Position numbers and translations under genes: made by a program. From assembly GCA_902775485.1 (NCBI GenBank), contig CACYMJ010000010.1, positions 1 to 64,000 of the forward strand: a DNA stretch of 64,000 nt. The letters are read 5' to 3'. The notes beneath the pieces were generated by a model. The model did not search any database, had not been told where the DNA came from, and saw only the letters and a list, made by a program, of their open reading frames with translations. Every line of letters begins with the position of its first letter. The stretch's first letter is position 1. The stretch is from an uncultured Lachnospiraceae bacterium (GTDB lineage: Bacteria > Bacillota > Clostridia > Lachnospirales > Lachnospiraceae). Positions 43,092 through 52,266 of the stretch are shown piece by piece.

Positions 43092-43916
43092 GTGATACAG
43101 GATATTTACCCGCGAAAATTTGATAACACATTTAAACGATGTACACCGTCAGGTGATGATACGATCTTTGTTTTTGATGACGACGGAAGGATCCTGTCGG
43201 ATATAAACGGTGAGAGTGCAGACTTTCCGGGTATGGACGATACAGGTGATACAAATGCCGTTTATCTGTTTTCGATAGATACAAAAAACTACTTTCTTGC
43301 AGAAGGTACAGCCGGTGCAGGCATAAAGGGCTATGAACCCCTTTCGGTCAGGCAGCTTCGGGATAAGTGTTCGGGTCCGGAACTGTTTGCCGCGTTTACC
43401 GCATATCATTTATGGAAGTGGTATACCGATAACGGATATTGCGGCGGCTGCGGAAAAAAGATGATCCGTTCGGAAGATGAGAGAGCACTCAGGTGTGAGG
43501 GCTGCGGCAGGATCGTATATCCGCGGATCAATCCCGCTGTTATCGTCGGTGTCATAAGGGGCGATGAGCTTCTGATCACGCGATACAACAGAGGGTATAA
43601 GCACAACGCTCTTATAGCTGGATTCTGTGAGATAGGTGAGACGCTTGAACAGACCGTATCGAGAGAGGTCATGGAAGAGGTCGGGCTGCATGTTAAAAAC
43701 ATCCGGTATTACAAGTCGCAGCCATGGGGAATGGCGCAGGATCTTCTTGCGGGGTTTTTCTGCGAAGCCGACGGGGAAGAAGATATCAGGATGGACACAG
43801 GAGAACTCGGATATGCCTCATTCGTAAAGCGTGAGGATATACAGCTTCAGCCGAATGATATCAGTCTTACAAACGAGATGATGAAAGTGTTTAAGGAAAA
43901 CACTTTGGGGCAATGA
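43092..43916 (+). CDS. nudC: NADH pyrophosphatase (NAD+ diphosphatase)
   Basis: This 274-residue protein has the NudC plan: a variable N-terminal domain and a four-Cys zinc site (CGGCGKK, then CEGCG, about residues 118-138). The Nudix box runs from [23 protein letters not shown], and the NudC-specific SQPWGM motif follows it. The enzyme cleaves NAD(H) to NMN(H) and AMP, and in some bacteria removes NAD caps from RNA. The start is GTG 43092 behind AGGAAG. It ends 1 bp before folE, so the two are probably co-translated. Confidence 0.93.
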   Translation: MIQDIYPRKFDNTFKRCTPSGDDTIFVFDDDGRILSDINGESADFPGMDDTGDTNAVYLFSIDTKNYFLAEGTAGAGIKGYEPLSVRQLRDKCSGPELFAAFTAYHLWKWYTDNGYCGGCGKKMIRSEDERALRCEGCGRIVYPRINPAVIVGVIRGDELLITRYNRGYKHNALIAGFCEIGETLEQTVSREVMEEVGLHVKNIRYYKSQPWGMAQDLLAGFFCEADGEEDIRMDTGELGYASFVKREDIQLQPNDISLTNEMMKVFKENTLGQ

Positions 43917-43917
43917 G

Positions 43918-44484
43918 ATGATCGATACAAAAGCAATAGAAGAACACATAAGAGGAATACTTACCGCACTCGGGGATGATCCGGATCGTCCCGGACTGGT
44001 TGATACGCCCAGGCGTGTTGCTGCCATGTACAATGAAGTGTTCGAAGGTATGAATTATACGAACCATGAGATAGCGCAGATGCTTGGCAAAACGTTCGAT
44101 GAAGATGCGGATGCGTCGGATGAGCGGATCGTTGTCATGAAGGACATCAGCTTCTTCTCATACTGCGAGCATCACATGGCTCTCATGTATGACATGAAGG
44201 CAAATGTTGCCTATATTCCGAACAAGAAGGTAATAGGCCTGTCAAAGATAGTACGTGTGTGCGACATGGTCGGCAAGAGACTGCAGCTGCAGGAGAGGAT
44301 CGGCCGGGATATCGCAGATATCATAAGCGAGATAACGGGAAGCGGCGATGTAGCCGTCGTTATCACGGGTAAACACTCGTGCGTTAATGCACGGGGGATC
44401 AAGAATCATGATGCCGTAACAACTACCGCAGAGCTTCGGGGAAGGTTTAAGACCGACGCCGGTCTGCAGGACTATGTAAGGTAA
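43918..44484 (+). CDS. folE: GTP cyclohydrolase I
   Basis: The 188-residue protein matches FolE throughout: [20 protein letters not shown] with zinc-binding Cys and His, [22 protein letters not shown], and the second zinc Cys in [10 protein letters not shown]. It converts GTP to 7,8-dihydroneopterin triphosphate, the first step of folate, and is also the source of the queuosine precursor. No other folate or queuosine genes are adjacent; it is paired with nudC and followed 23 bp later by a GGDEF gene. Length and motifs are normal. Confidence 0.95.
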   Translation: MIDTKAIEEHIRGILTALGDDPDRPGLVDTPRRVAAMYNEVFEGMNYTNHEIAQMLGKTFDEDADASDERIVVMKDISFFSYCEHHMALMYDMKANVAYIPNKKVIGLSKIVRVCDMVGKRLQLQERIGRDIADIISEITGSGDVAVVITGKHSCVNARGIKNHDAVTTTAELRGRFKTDAGLQDYVR

Positions 44485-44507
44485 CGCTGCCGGGAAGGAG
44501 AAAACGG

Positions 44508-46277
44508 ATGGAGCCGCTGTTCAGCCCTGACATTCATGTATTTTACGAACATACAAATATTCCGCTTGCCGTTTATTATGTAGAGGACGGCAGATTCCGT
44601 GCATACCTTGTTTCGGAAGGAAGCTGCAGCATGTATGAATCCTCAAGGGAGGAGATGATGCAGCGACTTAACAGTGACGATCCGTTTGTCAACATAGTTG
44701 AGAAGCAGGAGATGACGGAGGTCGTAAGGGATTTTTCGGACAATGACAGGCCTTACAATGTCGTTTTCCATGAATATATCGGTCCTGACAGGAAACTGAA
44801 GACCATTCACGGTGTCGGTATGCATGAGTATACACGGGACGGCAGAAGATACAGTGTGATCCGCTACGACGAAATATCTGATTCATCAAGGCGCATGTTG
44901 TTTAAGGATGAGGAGAAGGAGATCTCTGACCGTGACAAGCTCTATTATGAGATAGATGATGCAATTGCCAGAAGCTTTACCACTGTTTTCTACGTGGATA
45001 TCGTCGATCTTACGGTTCACCTTGTCCGTTATTCGAAGTTCGTGGATATGATCAGAGATGATATCGACGATGATCCGCGCCTTAATAATGTCATAGAAAC
45101 GTATGCGAACAGATTCGTATACAGGGATGACGCCAAGGGACTGAAAAAGTTGGGCGACTCTGAATATGTGATGCAGGAACTTCGCAGAACCAATCCGTTA
45201 TATTATACATACCGGACAATAAGAGAAGGCCGGATGGTATATTACAGGCTCAAGATAATACCGTTTGATAACGGCAGAAAGCTTATATACGGATTCGAAT
45301 ATTTTGACTCCCAGATGCGTGAAAAGATAGAAAGGGAATCCGAGAGGGAGACCCAGATGACGCTTCTTGCCGGACTGTCATGCGAGTTCGATATGATATG
45401 GCTTGTTGATGCCCCGATACATCATGCCAGGCTGATCCGCAACAATATAGCTGATCCTGCTAATGCCGCCATGCTTACGCAGACAGAGGGAAACTACGAA
45501 ACGCTCCTCGGAACCTATATAGACAAATATGTTGCCGCCGAAGACAGGGAAAGGGTGTATCTTCTGTCCAACATCGATCATCTTATCCGCAATACGAAGG
45601 ATGACGAGATATATCATATCAATTATTACAGGATCAATCCCGAAGGAGCGCGCAATTATATACAGCTGAGCGTAGCCAAGGTCATCGATGAGATGGGCGT
45701 GGTCAGACTTGTTGTAGGCCTTAGAAATATCGATTCCATAATCGAGGAGGAACGGAACAGGAGCATGCTTTACAGCATGGCCCACATGGATAATATGACA
45801 AACGTCAACAACAGGCGGACGTTTGACGAATACATGGACGCCAATGCAGCGCTTACCGTCTCGGATGATCTTGTGTTCTTCTCATTCGATCTTAACGAAC
45901 TGAAAAAGGCCAACGATTCTCACGGACATGAGGCCGGTGACGAACTGATCATCGGTGCCGCTGAGTGCATGAAGGATACTCTCGGAAGATACGGCAGGAT
46001 ATACAGGATCGGCGGAGATGAGTTTGCGGCTATCGTGACCCTTGAAGATGATAAGCGTGTTAATGTTATAAAACATCTCAGGGAGAGATTCGATAACTGG
46101 AAGGGAAGACTGTATCCGAAATTATCCGTTTCAATGGGTTATGTCTGCGCTTCCGAAAATCCGGACATGACGATCGACGAGATGAGAAAGGAAGCAGACA
46201 GACGCATGTATGCGCATAAGAGTGAATTCTACAGCACTGAAGGGAACGACAGGCGGAGAAATCACCAAAACCGTTAA
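44508..46277 (+). CDS. PAS-containing diguanylate cyclase
   Basis: The C-terminal ~165 residues form a GGDEF domain with an intact active site (RIGGDEFAAIV), the NNRRTFDEYM entry and DLNELKKANDSHGHEAGDE. It should therefore make cyclic-di-GMP from GTP. The RxxD inhibitory site normally five residues ahead of GGDEF is absent (GRYGR), so product inhibition is unlikely. The N-terminal ~420 residues are cytoplasmic: a PAS-like domain at about 5-130 and a probable second sensory domain (about 140-280). No transmembrane segment is seen. GGAAGGAG precedes the ATG. The signal sensed is unknown. Confidence 0.85.
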   Translation: MEPLFSPDIHVFYEHTNIPLAVYYVEDGRFRAYLVSEGSCSMYESSREEMMQRLNSDDPFVNIVEKQEMTEVVRDFSDNDRPYNVVFHEYIGPDRKLKTIHGVGMHEYTRDGRRYSVIRYDEISDSSRRMLFKDEEKEISDRDKLYYEIDDAIARSFTTVFYVDIVDLTVHLVRYSKFVDMIRDDIDDDPRLNNVIETYANRFVYRDDAKGLKKLGDSEYVMQELRRTNPLYYTYRTIREGRMVYYRLKIIPFDNGRKLIYGFEYFDSQMREKIERESERETQMTLLAGLSCEFDMIWLVDAPIHHARLIRNNIADPANAAMLTQTEGNYETLLGTYIDKYVAAEDRERVYLLSNIDHLIRNTKDDEIYHINYYRINPEGARNYIQLSVAKVIDEMGVVRLVVGLRNIDSIIEEERNRSMLYSMAHMDNMTNVNNRRTFDEYMDANAALTVSDDLVFFSFDLNELKKANDSHGHEAGDELIIGAAECMKDTLGRYGRIYRIGGDEFAAIVTLEDDKRVNVIKHLRERFDNWKGRLYPKLSVSMGYVCASENPDMTIDEMRKEADRRMYAHKSEFYSTEGNDRRRNHQNR

Positions 46278-46305
46278 ATACACTGATGATACAAGGAGAG
46301 CAAGT

Positions 46306-46608
46306 ATGGTAAAACACGTTATATTATGGATACTCAAGGATGAATATTCCGAAGAGGAGAAGAAACAGATCAAGCAGGGGATCAAGGAAGGACTTGAGGG
46401 GCTTGCGGGCAGTATACCGGGACTTGTCGACATCAGGGTAAACACAGAGCCTCTTGAAAGTTCCAACTGTGATGTGATGCTCGATTCGACTTTTGAGGAT
46501 GAAAGGGCGCTGATGCGGTATTCGGCCCATCCGCTTCATGTGGCGGTGGCTACGGGAAAGGTCAGACCCTACACGGCAAAGCGCACATGCTTTGATTATG
46601 TTTTGTGA
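46306..46608 (+). CDS. Dabb (stress-responsive A/B barrel) domain protein
   Basis: ATG 46306 behind AGGAGA gives 100 residues. The sequence MVKHVILWILKDEYSEEE, then NTEPLESSNCDVMLDSTFEDERALMRYSAHPLHVAV, is the typical Dabb ferredoxin-like fold of single-domain dimers. Members occur in polyketide cyclisation, stress response and unknown roles. Here it lies between a GGDEF gene and a flavoprotein gene on the same strand and is probably co-transcribed. No functional residue can be named. Confidence 0.88.
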   Translation: MVKHVILWILKDEYSEEEKKQIKQGIKEGLEGLAGSIPGLVDIRVNTEPLESSNCDVMLDSTFEDERALMRYSAHPLHVAVATGKVRPYTAKRTCFDYVL

Positions 46609-46624
46609 TTTAGGCGGAGAATGA

Positions 46625-47998
46625 ATGATGGATTATGACGTTATAATCATAGGGGCCGGCCCCGGCGGTATTTATTCCGCATATGAACTTAAAAAGAAAA
46701 GACCGGATCTTAAGGTGGCTGTATTTGAAGCCGGAATGGAACTTGCAAAGAGGCACTGCCCGATAGACGGGGAGAAGATCAAAAAGTGCGTCGGCTGCAA
46801 ATCGTGCTCTATCATGAGCGGATTCGGAGGAGCAGGTGCTTTTTCCGATGGCAAATACAATATTACGAATGATTTCGGCGGTACGCTTTACGAACATATC
46901 GGCAGGAACAAGGCCATCGAACTGATGAAGTATGTCGACAGCATAAACCTTGAAAACGGCGGCGAGGGATGCAAGATATACTCAACTGCCGGTACGAGTC
47001 TTAAAAAGACATGCATGCAGAACAAATTGAAGCTTCTTGAGGCATCGGTAAGACACCTCGGAACGGATATAAATTATGTTGTTCTTGAAAACCTGTATAA
47101 CTATCTTAAGGATACGGTCGATTTTCACTTCATGACAAGTATTTCCAGCCTTGAGGTGATAGAAGGCGGATACAGGGTCATGAACGGAGAGGGAAGTTAT
47201 ACGTGCAGACAGTGCATAGTATCCGTCGGCAGAAGCGGCAGCAAGTGGATGGAGAGTATCTGTGAAAATCTTAACATCCCCGCCAAGAGCAACAGGGTGG
47301 ATATCGGTGTCAGGGTAGAACTTCCGGCTGTGATCTTCTCACACCTCACGGATGAACTGTATGAGAGCAAGATCGTATATCGTACAGAGAAATTCGAGGA
47401 TAATGTAAGGACGTTCTGCATGAATCCTCACGGTATAGTCGTAACCGAGAACACGAACGGTATCATTACGGTTAACGGACACAGCTACGAGGCAAAGGAC
47501 AAACAGACGGAGAATACCAATTTTGCGCTTCTTGTGGCAAAGCATTTTTCGGAACCGTTCAAGGATTCCAACGGATACGGTGAAAGCATAGCCAGACTGT
47601 CAAATATGCTTGGAGGCGGAGTCATTGTACAGCGTTTCGGGGATCTTATGCGGGGAAGAAGGAGTAATGAGAAGAGGATCGCGGAGGGAATGGTGCAGCC
47701 TACGCTAAATGCCACTCCCGGGGATCTGAGTCTTGTCCTTCCGAAGCGTATCCTTGACGGTATAATGGAGATGATCCATGCGCTTGATAAGATAGCACCG
47801 GGAACAGCAAACGACGATACGCTCTTGTATGGTGTGGAAGTCAAGTTCTATAATATGGAAGTTAAGGTTGATGAAAATCTTGAGACGGAGTATCCGGGGT
47901 TGTATATTATAGGAGACGGAAGCGGTGTTACGCATTCACTCTCACACGCATCCGCAAGCGGTGTTTATGTTGCACGAAGGATAGCCGAAACGATATAA
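46625..47998 (+). CDS. FAD-dependent dehydrogenase, COG2509 type
   Basis: Residues 3-~35 hold the FAD dinucleotide fold (DYDVIIIGAGPGGIYSAYEL, with the acidic strand end VFEAG). A Cys-rich CVGCKSCSIMSGFGGAGAFSDGK segment follows, typical of the COG2509 uncharacterised FAD-dependent dehydrogenases. The C-terminal LYIIGDGSGVTHSLSHASASG closes the FAD site. The 457-residue length fits the family. Substrate and electron partner are not known. ATG 46628 is an equally possible start. It is followed by a lipid-kinase-like gene 34 bp downstream. Confidence 0.85.
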   Translation: MMDYDVIIIGAGPGGIYSAYELKKKRPDLKVAVFEAGMELAKRHCPIDGEKIKKCVGCKSCSIMSGFGGAGAFSDGKYNITNDFGGTLYEHIGRNKAIELMKYVDSINLENGGEGCKIYSTAGTSLKKTCMQNKLKLLEASVRHLGTDINYVVLENLYNYLKDTVDFHFMTSISSLEVIEGGYRVMNGEGSYTCRQCIVSVGRSGSKWMESICENLNIPAKSNRVDIGVRVELPAVIFSHLTDELYESKIVYRTEKFEDNVRTFCMNPHGIVVTENTNGIITVNGHSYEAKDKQTENTNFALLVAKHFSEPFKDSNGYGESIARLSNMLGGGVIVQRFGDLMRGRRSNEKRIAEGMVQPTLNATPGDLSLVLPKRILDGIMEMIHALDKIAPGTANDDTLLYGVEVKFYNMEVKVDENLETEYPGLYIIGDGSGVTHSLSHASASGVYVARRIAETI

Positions 47999-48032
47999 CA
48001 CAGGTACTGTAAAGGGAACGAAGGGTCAGAAA

Positions 48033-48902
48033 ATGATATATGTTTTGTACAATCCTCTTGCGGGTAACAGCACCTGTGAGGAAAACTGCAAGGATGTAAA
48101 AGAGATTTTTTCGTCCGACGAGATCAGATATATAGATCTGCTTACGATAGATGATCTCGAATCATACATACGGGGATTTCAGCCCGAAGATATGATAGTC
48201 ATATGCGGAGGGGACGGAACGCTCAACCATCTTATCAACTCCATCGATACCTCCAAGCTCGAACAGGATATATATTATTTTCCTGCAGGCAGCGGTAATG
48301 ATTTCTGCCATGACATAGATGAGGAGGGAACCAAGGGCGTCTGCCGCATCAACATGTACTTAAAGTGCATCCCGAAGGTGAAGGTCAACGGGATGGAGAA
48401 GCTTTTTATCAACGGGATCGGTTACGGCATAGACGGATACTGCTGTGAAGAGGGAGACAAGAAGAGGATAAAGAGCCCCGGCAAGAGGGTTAATTATTCC
48501 GTAATCGCTCTCAAAGGTCTCGCATATGATTTTCATCCCGTCAACGCAAAGGTTACCGTTGACGGAAAAACGAGCGAGTTCAAAAACGTATGGATGGCTC
48601 CCGCAATGAACGGAAGGTTCTACGGTGGAGGAATGATGTGTGCTCCCAACCAGGACCGTATGAATGAAGAAGGTCTCGTTTCGGTTATTGTTGTTCACAC
48701 GAAGTTCAGGCTGGGCCTGCTGATGGCGTTTGCTTCAGTGTTCAAAGGTCAGCATCTGAGGTATAAAAAACTGGTCACTGAGATCATGGGCAGCAACGTC
48801 ACCGTTGAGTTTGACAGACCGACCGCGCTTCAGATCGACGGAGAGACCGTTACAAACGTTCTGAAGTACGAAGTTCATAAAGAGAAAAAAATTATCTGTT
48901 AA
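48033..48902 (+). CDS. Diacylglycerol/lipid kinase family protein
   Basis: This 289-residue protein has the DAGK catalytic features: YNPLAGN at the start, ICGGDGTLNHLIN (the GGDGT nucleotide loop), FPAGSGNDF, and a C-terminal beta-sandwich with LQIDGETV. The fold phosphorylates lipids such as diacylglycerol in membrane recycling, or sphingoid bases. GAACGAAGG precedes the ATG. It is the last gene of the nudC-folE run. Confidence 0.88.
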   Translation: MIYVLYNPLAGNSTCEENCKDVKEIFSSDEIRYIDLLTIDDLESYIRGFQPEDMIVICGGDGTLNHLINSIDTSKLEQDIYYFPAGSGNDFCHDIDEEGTKGVCRINMYLKCIPKVKVNGMEKLFINGIGYGIDGYCCEEGDKKRIKSPGKRVNYSVIALKGLAYDFHPVNAKVTVDGKTSEFKNVWMAPAMNGRFYGGGMMCAPNQDRMNEEGLVSVIVVHTKFRLGLLMAFASVFKGQHLRYKKLVTEIMGSNVTVEFDRPTALQIDGETVTNVLKYEVHKEKKIIC

Positions 48903-48914
48903 CATAAGTTATTG

Positions 48915-48942
48915 TTGACATAACATGTTATTAGGGTATAAA
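48915..48942 (+). promoter_or_regulatory. Sigma-A type promoter for the C69-like gene
   Basis: TTGACA at 48915-48920, a 16-bp spacer and TATAAA at 48937-48942 form a strong promoter 12 bp after the previous stop codon. Confidence 0.7.
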
Positions 48943-48944
48943 TT

Positions 48945-48976
48945 AAATGGTGTGGGCTTCACACCATTTATTTTTG
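48945..48976 (+). terminator. Perfect hairpin with T-run just downstream of a promoter
   Basis: AAATGGTGTG (48945-48954) pairs perfectly with CACACCATTT (48960-48969) around GGCTT, followed by ATTTTTG. It can terminate read-through from the lipid-kinase gene. Because it lies within ~10 bp of the likely transcription start, it would also form the 5' end of the C69-like mRNA, acting as an attenuator or protective stem. Confidence 0.65.
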
Positions 48977-49028
48977 TGTGTTTTGCCCGGGGTAAAGATT
49001 ATTTCATATTATAAAAGGGAGAGAAAGT

Positions 49029-52000
49029 ATGAAAGGGATCATGAAAGGACTGACCGGTATATTCGCTATCGCCATCTGCCTTGCAGCGGGCGCGGTAAAC
49101 ACGAATGCCGGTACCGGCATCTATGTAGGAAAGGATGTAAGTACTGACGGAACGACATTTATCGGTGTATCCGTTGAACAGGAGCTCGGAATGTCCGTTG
49201 TTCCGGTTGAACTTGCAAAAGGCATTATGCATAAAGGGGATGCAATAGAATGCCAAAACGGATTTGTTTACACACTTCCGGAAGACAGTGCCGCAATGGT
49301 ACTTGAACATTTGATGACATATGTCGGAATGGGGCAGTGGAACTGCCTTGCTTCGAATGAATACGGCGTTTCAGTCATTGCAACGCTTACGACCGACAGC
49401 AATACGGATGCTGTTATCGCGGATCCGTTCGTATCCGACGGTATCAGCGAAGAGAAGATCGCACAGATACTCGCCGCCACATCCAAAAACGCAAAGGATG
49501 CCGTAAGGCTTTTGTGTTCAATATATGAAGAAAAGGGTGCCGCAGCCGCAGAGATCGTATTTATCGCCGACCGGGAAGGCGTATGGGCCGTGGAAAACTT
49601 TACGGGACATCAGTATGTAGCAACAAAACTGCCTGATGATAAGATAGCGACGTTTTCAAACGAACCCATTATAAGGACCGCAGATCCCGATGATCCGGAT
49701 ACCATCTGCTCATCCGGACTGTTCTCGCTCCCTGAAGATAACGGTTTTGTTATATATGATAAAGATAAGAACGTTGATCTGATCCTGTCATACCTTGACG
49801 GCAATCAGTACAGTGATGAATGGCACTTAAGAGGCTGGGTCGGACACGATATATTCGCACCTTCCGAGGAACTTGATTATGACGATGAAGGTGGATATGA
49901 CGTATTCTTTGCGCCCGATGAAAAGGTAAGCATAGAACAGGCATTTTCGTTCTTCAGAAACAGATTTGAGGGTACGGCATACGATCTTGCCGATGCCGAT
50001 AATACCGAAGAATATTGGGGTATCAATAACCAGGCCGTTGCGTGTGCAAGCGTTGTTCAGATATTTGATGACGTTCCGGCACCCATATCATCGGTAATAT
50101 GGACGACACCCGGTAATCCGACCGCATCGCCGTTTATACCGATACCGGCATTTGCAGATGCCCTGCCCGAAGAGATATCAACGGATATAGACGATGAAGA
50201 GTTTAAGGACGGTATAGCACAGTTCGATTTTGCGAAGCTTAACAGTACGGTTTATCCGAGACGGAATGTTTACGGCGATTCGATCAGGCAGTACTGGGAA
50301 GGCACGGAATCAGTCTGCGCAGAGGATATTGCCGATTCCGTAAGGGGAAAATGGAAGGATGCATACGAAGCATCGCCGGCAAAGGCTGTCGGAGATATCA
50401 ATGACTACGTTGAAAACCGCACCAGATCGGTGCAGGAAGACTGCACAAGACTTACGAGCGAACTTGAGTGGCACCTGTTCAGAACGGGCGTCAGAAAATC
50501 CGAAGTTCCGGATGATATGATGCAGCCGTTTGAGTGTTCATTTGATGCCGTATCATATGCACATGCAAACGGATGGGAGACCGTCATTGAAAACGATGTA
50601 TTTACGGCAACAAAGGACGGCAGGACAATAGAGATCACCTTTGACGGTGACGACAAGGGAAATATTGTATTTACGGGCTTTGACAACGATAAGCTTACCG
50701 AGGATTTCTATCCGGACAAGGAAGTTGATGAGAACGGCAAGTCCGAAGAAGAGCCTGCAGCCGAAGAGGTAAAGGAAGATCAGGAAGAAGCCGAGGCAGA
50801 AGAGGCCGATACCGGTAAAGAGGCAGAAGACAGTGCCGCAGATGACGGCAAGAGTAAAGAAGAGGCCGCTTCCGAAACGGAAGAGCCCGCGGCCGAACCG
50901 GAGTATGATGAAGAAAAGACAGAGGAACTTGCCGAGAGCGTATCGGAACAGATAGAAGTTGATACCATCGCGGAACTGCAGGATTATTTCAATGAAAAGA
51001 TCAATGCCGTACCGAGAGACGGATGGGCCGAAAATGAGATAGGAAAGCAGCTTGCCGATGTTTCAGGCGGTGTTACCGAGATTCTCGGAAGACACTTCTC
51101 AGGCGACATAGAGGAACTGCTCAACCTTGACGATAAAAAGTTTGCCGAGATCGCCGAAGACGCAGATGTTCCCGCGATAGCGGACAAGATGATCGCGACA
51201 GGAATGGATCTGTCGGCACTTACGGAAAAGTATTTCTCTTCTTTATACGAAGATGTCAGTGAAGATATAGTCAACGGACGCCTGACACAGGACGGCGCTG
51301 TCAGGATACTTAATGAAGCGGCTGTAGATATCGAGGGAATAGCAACGATATACCTCGAGGGCCTTGCCGGAGCATTCGGTGAAGTATTCAATACGGATCT
51401 TACGCCTGAAGAGCTCGCCGAGACGCTTGCCGAACTCGGAGAAGGAACACTTCAGATAATGGAAGATTACGGCGCCATCGACAGGAGCCAGCTTGGTCTT
51501 GAAGATGTGGATCTTACGGAACTTACGGATGCCGATATCGATGTCGTGATCACACTCAGCAAAATGGACGACGATGTTATAGAAGGACTGTCCTCTCTAC
51601 TTGGAGTTGACGTCAGAAAAACACTTGATGAGTATATAGATCAGATCGACAAGGCAGCCGGTGACAAGGTTACGGTCATCAGGGAAGATCATGAGGCCGA
51701 GAAGGCTCAGTCTGCACCGGACGAAGAGGTCATGGCGGCGATCGAACTTCAGGAGGCGCTGTCTGATGAGGATATAGTGATCCCGCAGGAGGTCATAGAT
51801 ATCCTGAATGAGGCGATTGCCGAGGCAGCTGCCGAACGAGGAGAGGATGCCAAGGAAGCTGTCATAGACGATGTTCCCGCCGCAGAGGATAAATCCGCAT
51901 CCGCCGGGGACGATACAAAGGCACCGTCCGAAGAGGAAGATCCCGATAAAGCGGAAGAAGCATCCGGAACATTTGCCATAAACATTAAAAATGTTCAGAG

Positions 52001-52052
52001 TGTAAACGGAAAAGTCATGCTTCCGGCCTACATGCTCAAGTATTTTAATTGA
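49029..52052 (+). CDS. Secreted peptidase-C69-like protein lacking the catalytic cysteine, with long acidic C-terminal region
   Basis: Residues 1-27 are a signal peptide. The mature N-terminus of family C69 (Ntn-type dipeptidases) normally starts with the nucleophile in a CTxxxVGKxxSxDG motif. Here the sequence is NAGTGIYVGKDVSTDGTTF, with Gly28 (codon GGT at 49110-49112) in place of Cys. The C69-like domain is otherwise recognisable to about residue 540 (MGQWNCLASNEYGVSVIAT, FIADREGVWAVENF, WGINNQAVACASVVQIF). Then come a Glu/Ala-rich linker (about 570-640), ~300 mainly helical acidic residues, and a second acidic linker near the end. It is probably secreted, a binding or scaffold protein rather than a dipeptidase. 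It has its own promoter. Confidence 0.85.
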   Translation: MKGIMKGLTGIFAIAICLAAGAVNTNAGTGIYVGKDVSTDGTTFIGVSVEQELGMSVVPVELAKGIMHKGDAIECQNGFVYTLPEDSAAMVLEHLMTYVGMGQWNCLASNEYGVSVIATLTTDSNTDAVIADPFVSDGISEEKIAQILAATSKNAKDAVRLLCSIYEEKGAAAAEIVFIADREGVWAVENFTGHQYVATKLPDDKIATFSNEPIIRTADPDDPDTICSSGLFSLPEDNGFVIYDKDKNVDLILSYLDGNQYSDEWHLRGWVGHDIFAPSEELDYDDEGGYDVFFAPDEKVSIEQAFSFFRNRFEGTAYDLADADNTEEYWGINNQAVACASVVQIFDDVPAPISSVIWTTPGNPTASPFIPIPAFADALPEEISTDIDDEEFKDGIAQFDFAKLNSTVYPRRNVYGDSIRQYWEGTESVCAEDIADSVRGKWKDAYEASPAKAVGDINDYVENRTRSVQEDCTRLTSELEWHLFRTGVRKSEVPDDMMQPFECSFDAVSYAHANGWETVIENDVFTATKDGRTIEITFDGDDKGNIVFTGFDNDKLTEDFYPDKEVDENGKSEEEPAAEEVKEDQEEAEAEEADTGKEAEDSAADDGKSKEEAASETEEPAAEPEYDEEKTEELAESVSEQIEVDTIAELQDYFNEKINAVPRDGWAENEIGKQLADVSGGVTEILGRHFSGDIEELLNLDDKKFAEIAEDADVPAIADKMIATGMDLSALTEKYFSSLYEDVSEDIVNGRLTQDGAVRILNEAAVDIEGIATIYLEGLAGAFGEVFNTDLTPEELAETLAELGEGTLQIMEDYGAIDRSQLGLEDVDLTELTDADIDVVITLSKMDDDVIEGLSSLLGVDVRKTLDEYIDQIDKAAGDKVTVIREDHEAEKAQSAPDEEVMAAIELQEALSDEDIVIPQEVIDILNEAIAEAAAERGEDAKEAVIDDVPAAEDKSASAGDDTKAPSEEEDPDKAEEASGTFAINIKNVQSVNGKVMLPAYMLKYFN

Positions 52053-52120
52053 TGTCTTTTTAAAGGATACGAATATTCTGCTTGCTTTTTTGTTCCAATT
52101 CGTATAATATGGTCAAGTAC

Positions 52121-52192
52121 GGCTCGTTGGTCAAGCGGTTAAGACGCCGCCCTCTCACGGCGGAAACAGGGGTTCGATTCCCCTACGAGCTG
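52121..52192 (+). tRNA. tRNA-Glu (anticodon CTC)
   Basis: The cloverleaf is complete: acceptor GGCTCGT/ACGAGCT (first pair G-U), D-arm with GGTCAAGCGGTTAAGAC, and anticodon stem CCGCC/GGCGG with loop CTCTCAC (anticodon CTC at 52154-52156). The T-arm is CAGGG-GTTCGATT-CCCTA-like, and the discriminator is G52192. CCA is not encoded. A TATAAT at 52103-52108 gives its promoter, and a terminator follows at 52217. Confidence 0.97.
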
Positions 52193-52214
52193 GGTAGATC
52201 CATGCGAACAAAGA

Positions 52215-52251
52215 AGCCTCAGGGATTGCAAAGCAAACCTTGAGGTTTTTT
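52215..52251 (+). terminator. Rho-independent terminator after tRNA-Glu
   Basis: CCTCAGGGATTGC (52217-52229) pairs with GCAAACCTTGAGG (52233-52245), with one G-U and one mismatch, followed by six T. It ends 15 bp before the rel ATG. Confidence 0.85.
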
Positions 52252-52266
52252 GCATAGAGGATATTT

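Noticed and set aside
50780..50968. Separate genes within the acidic part of the C69-like ORF
   Set aside because: The serine-rich antisense frames are mirror images of the Glu/Ala-rich linker codons.
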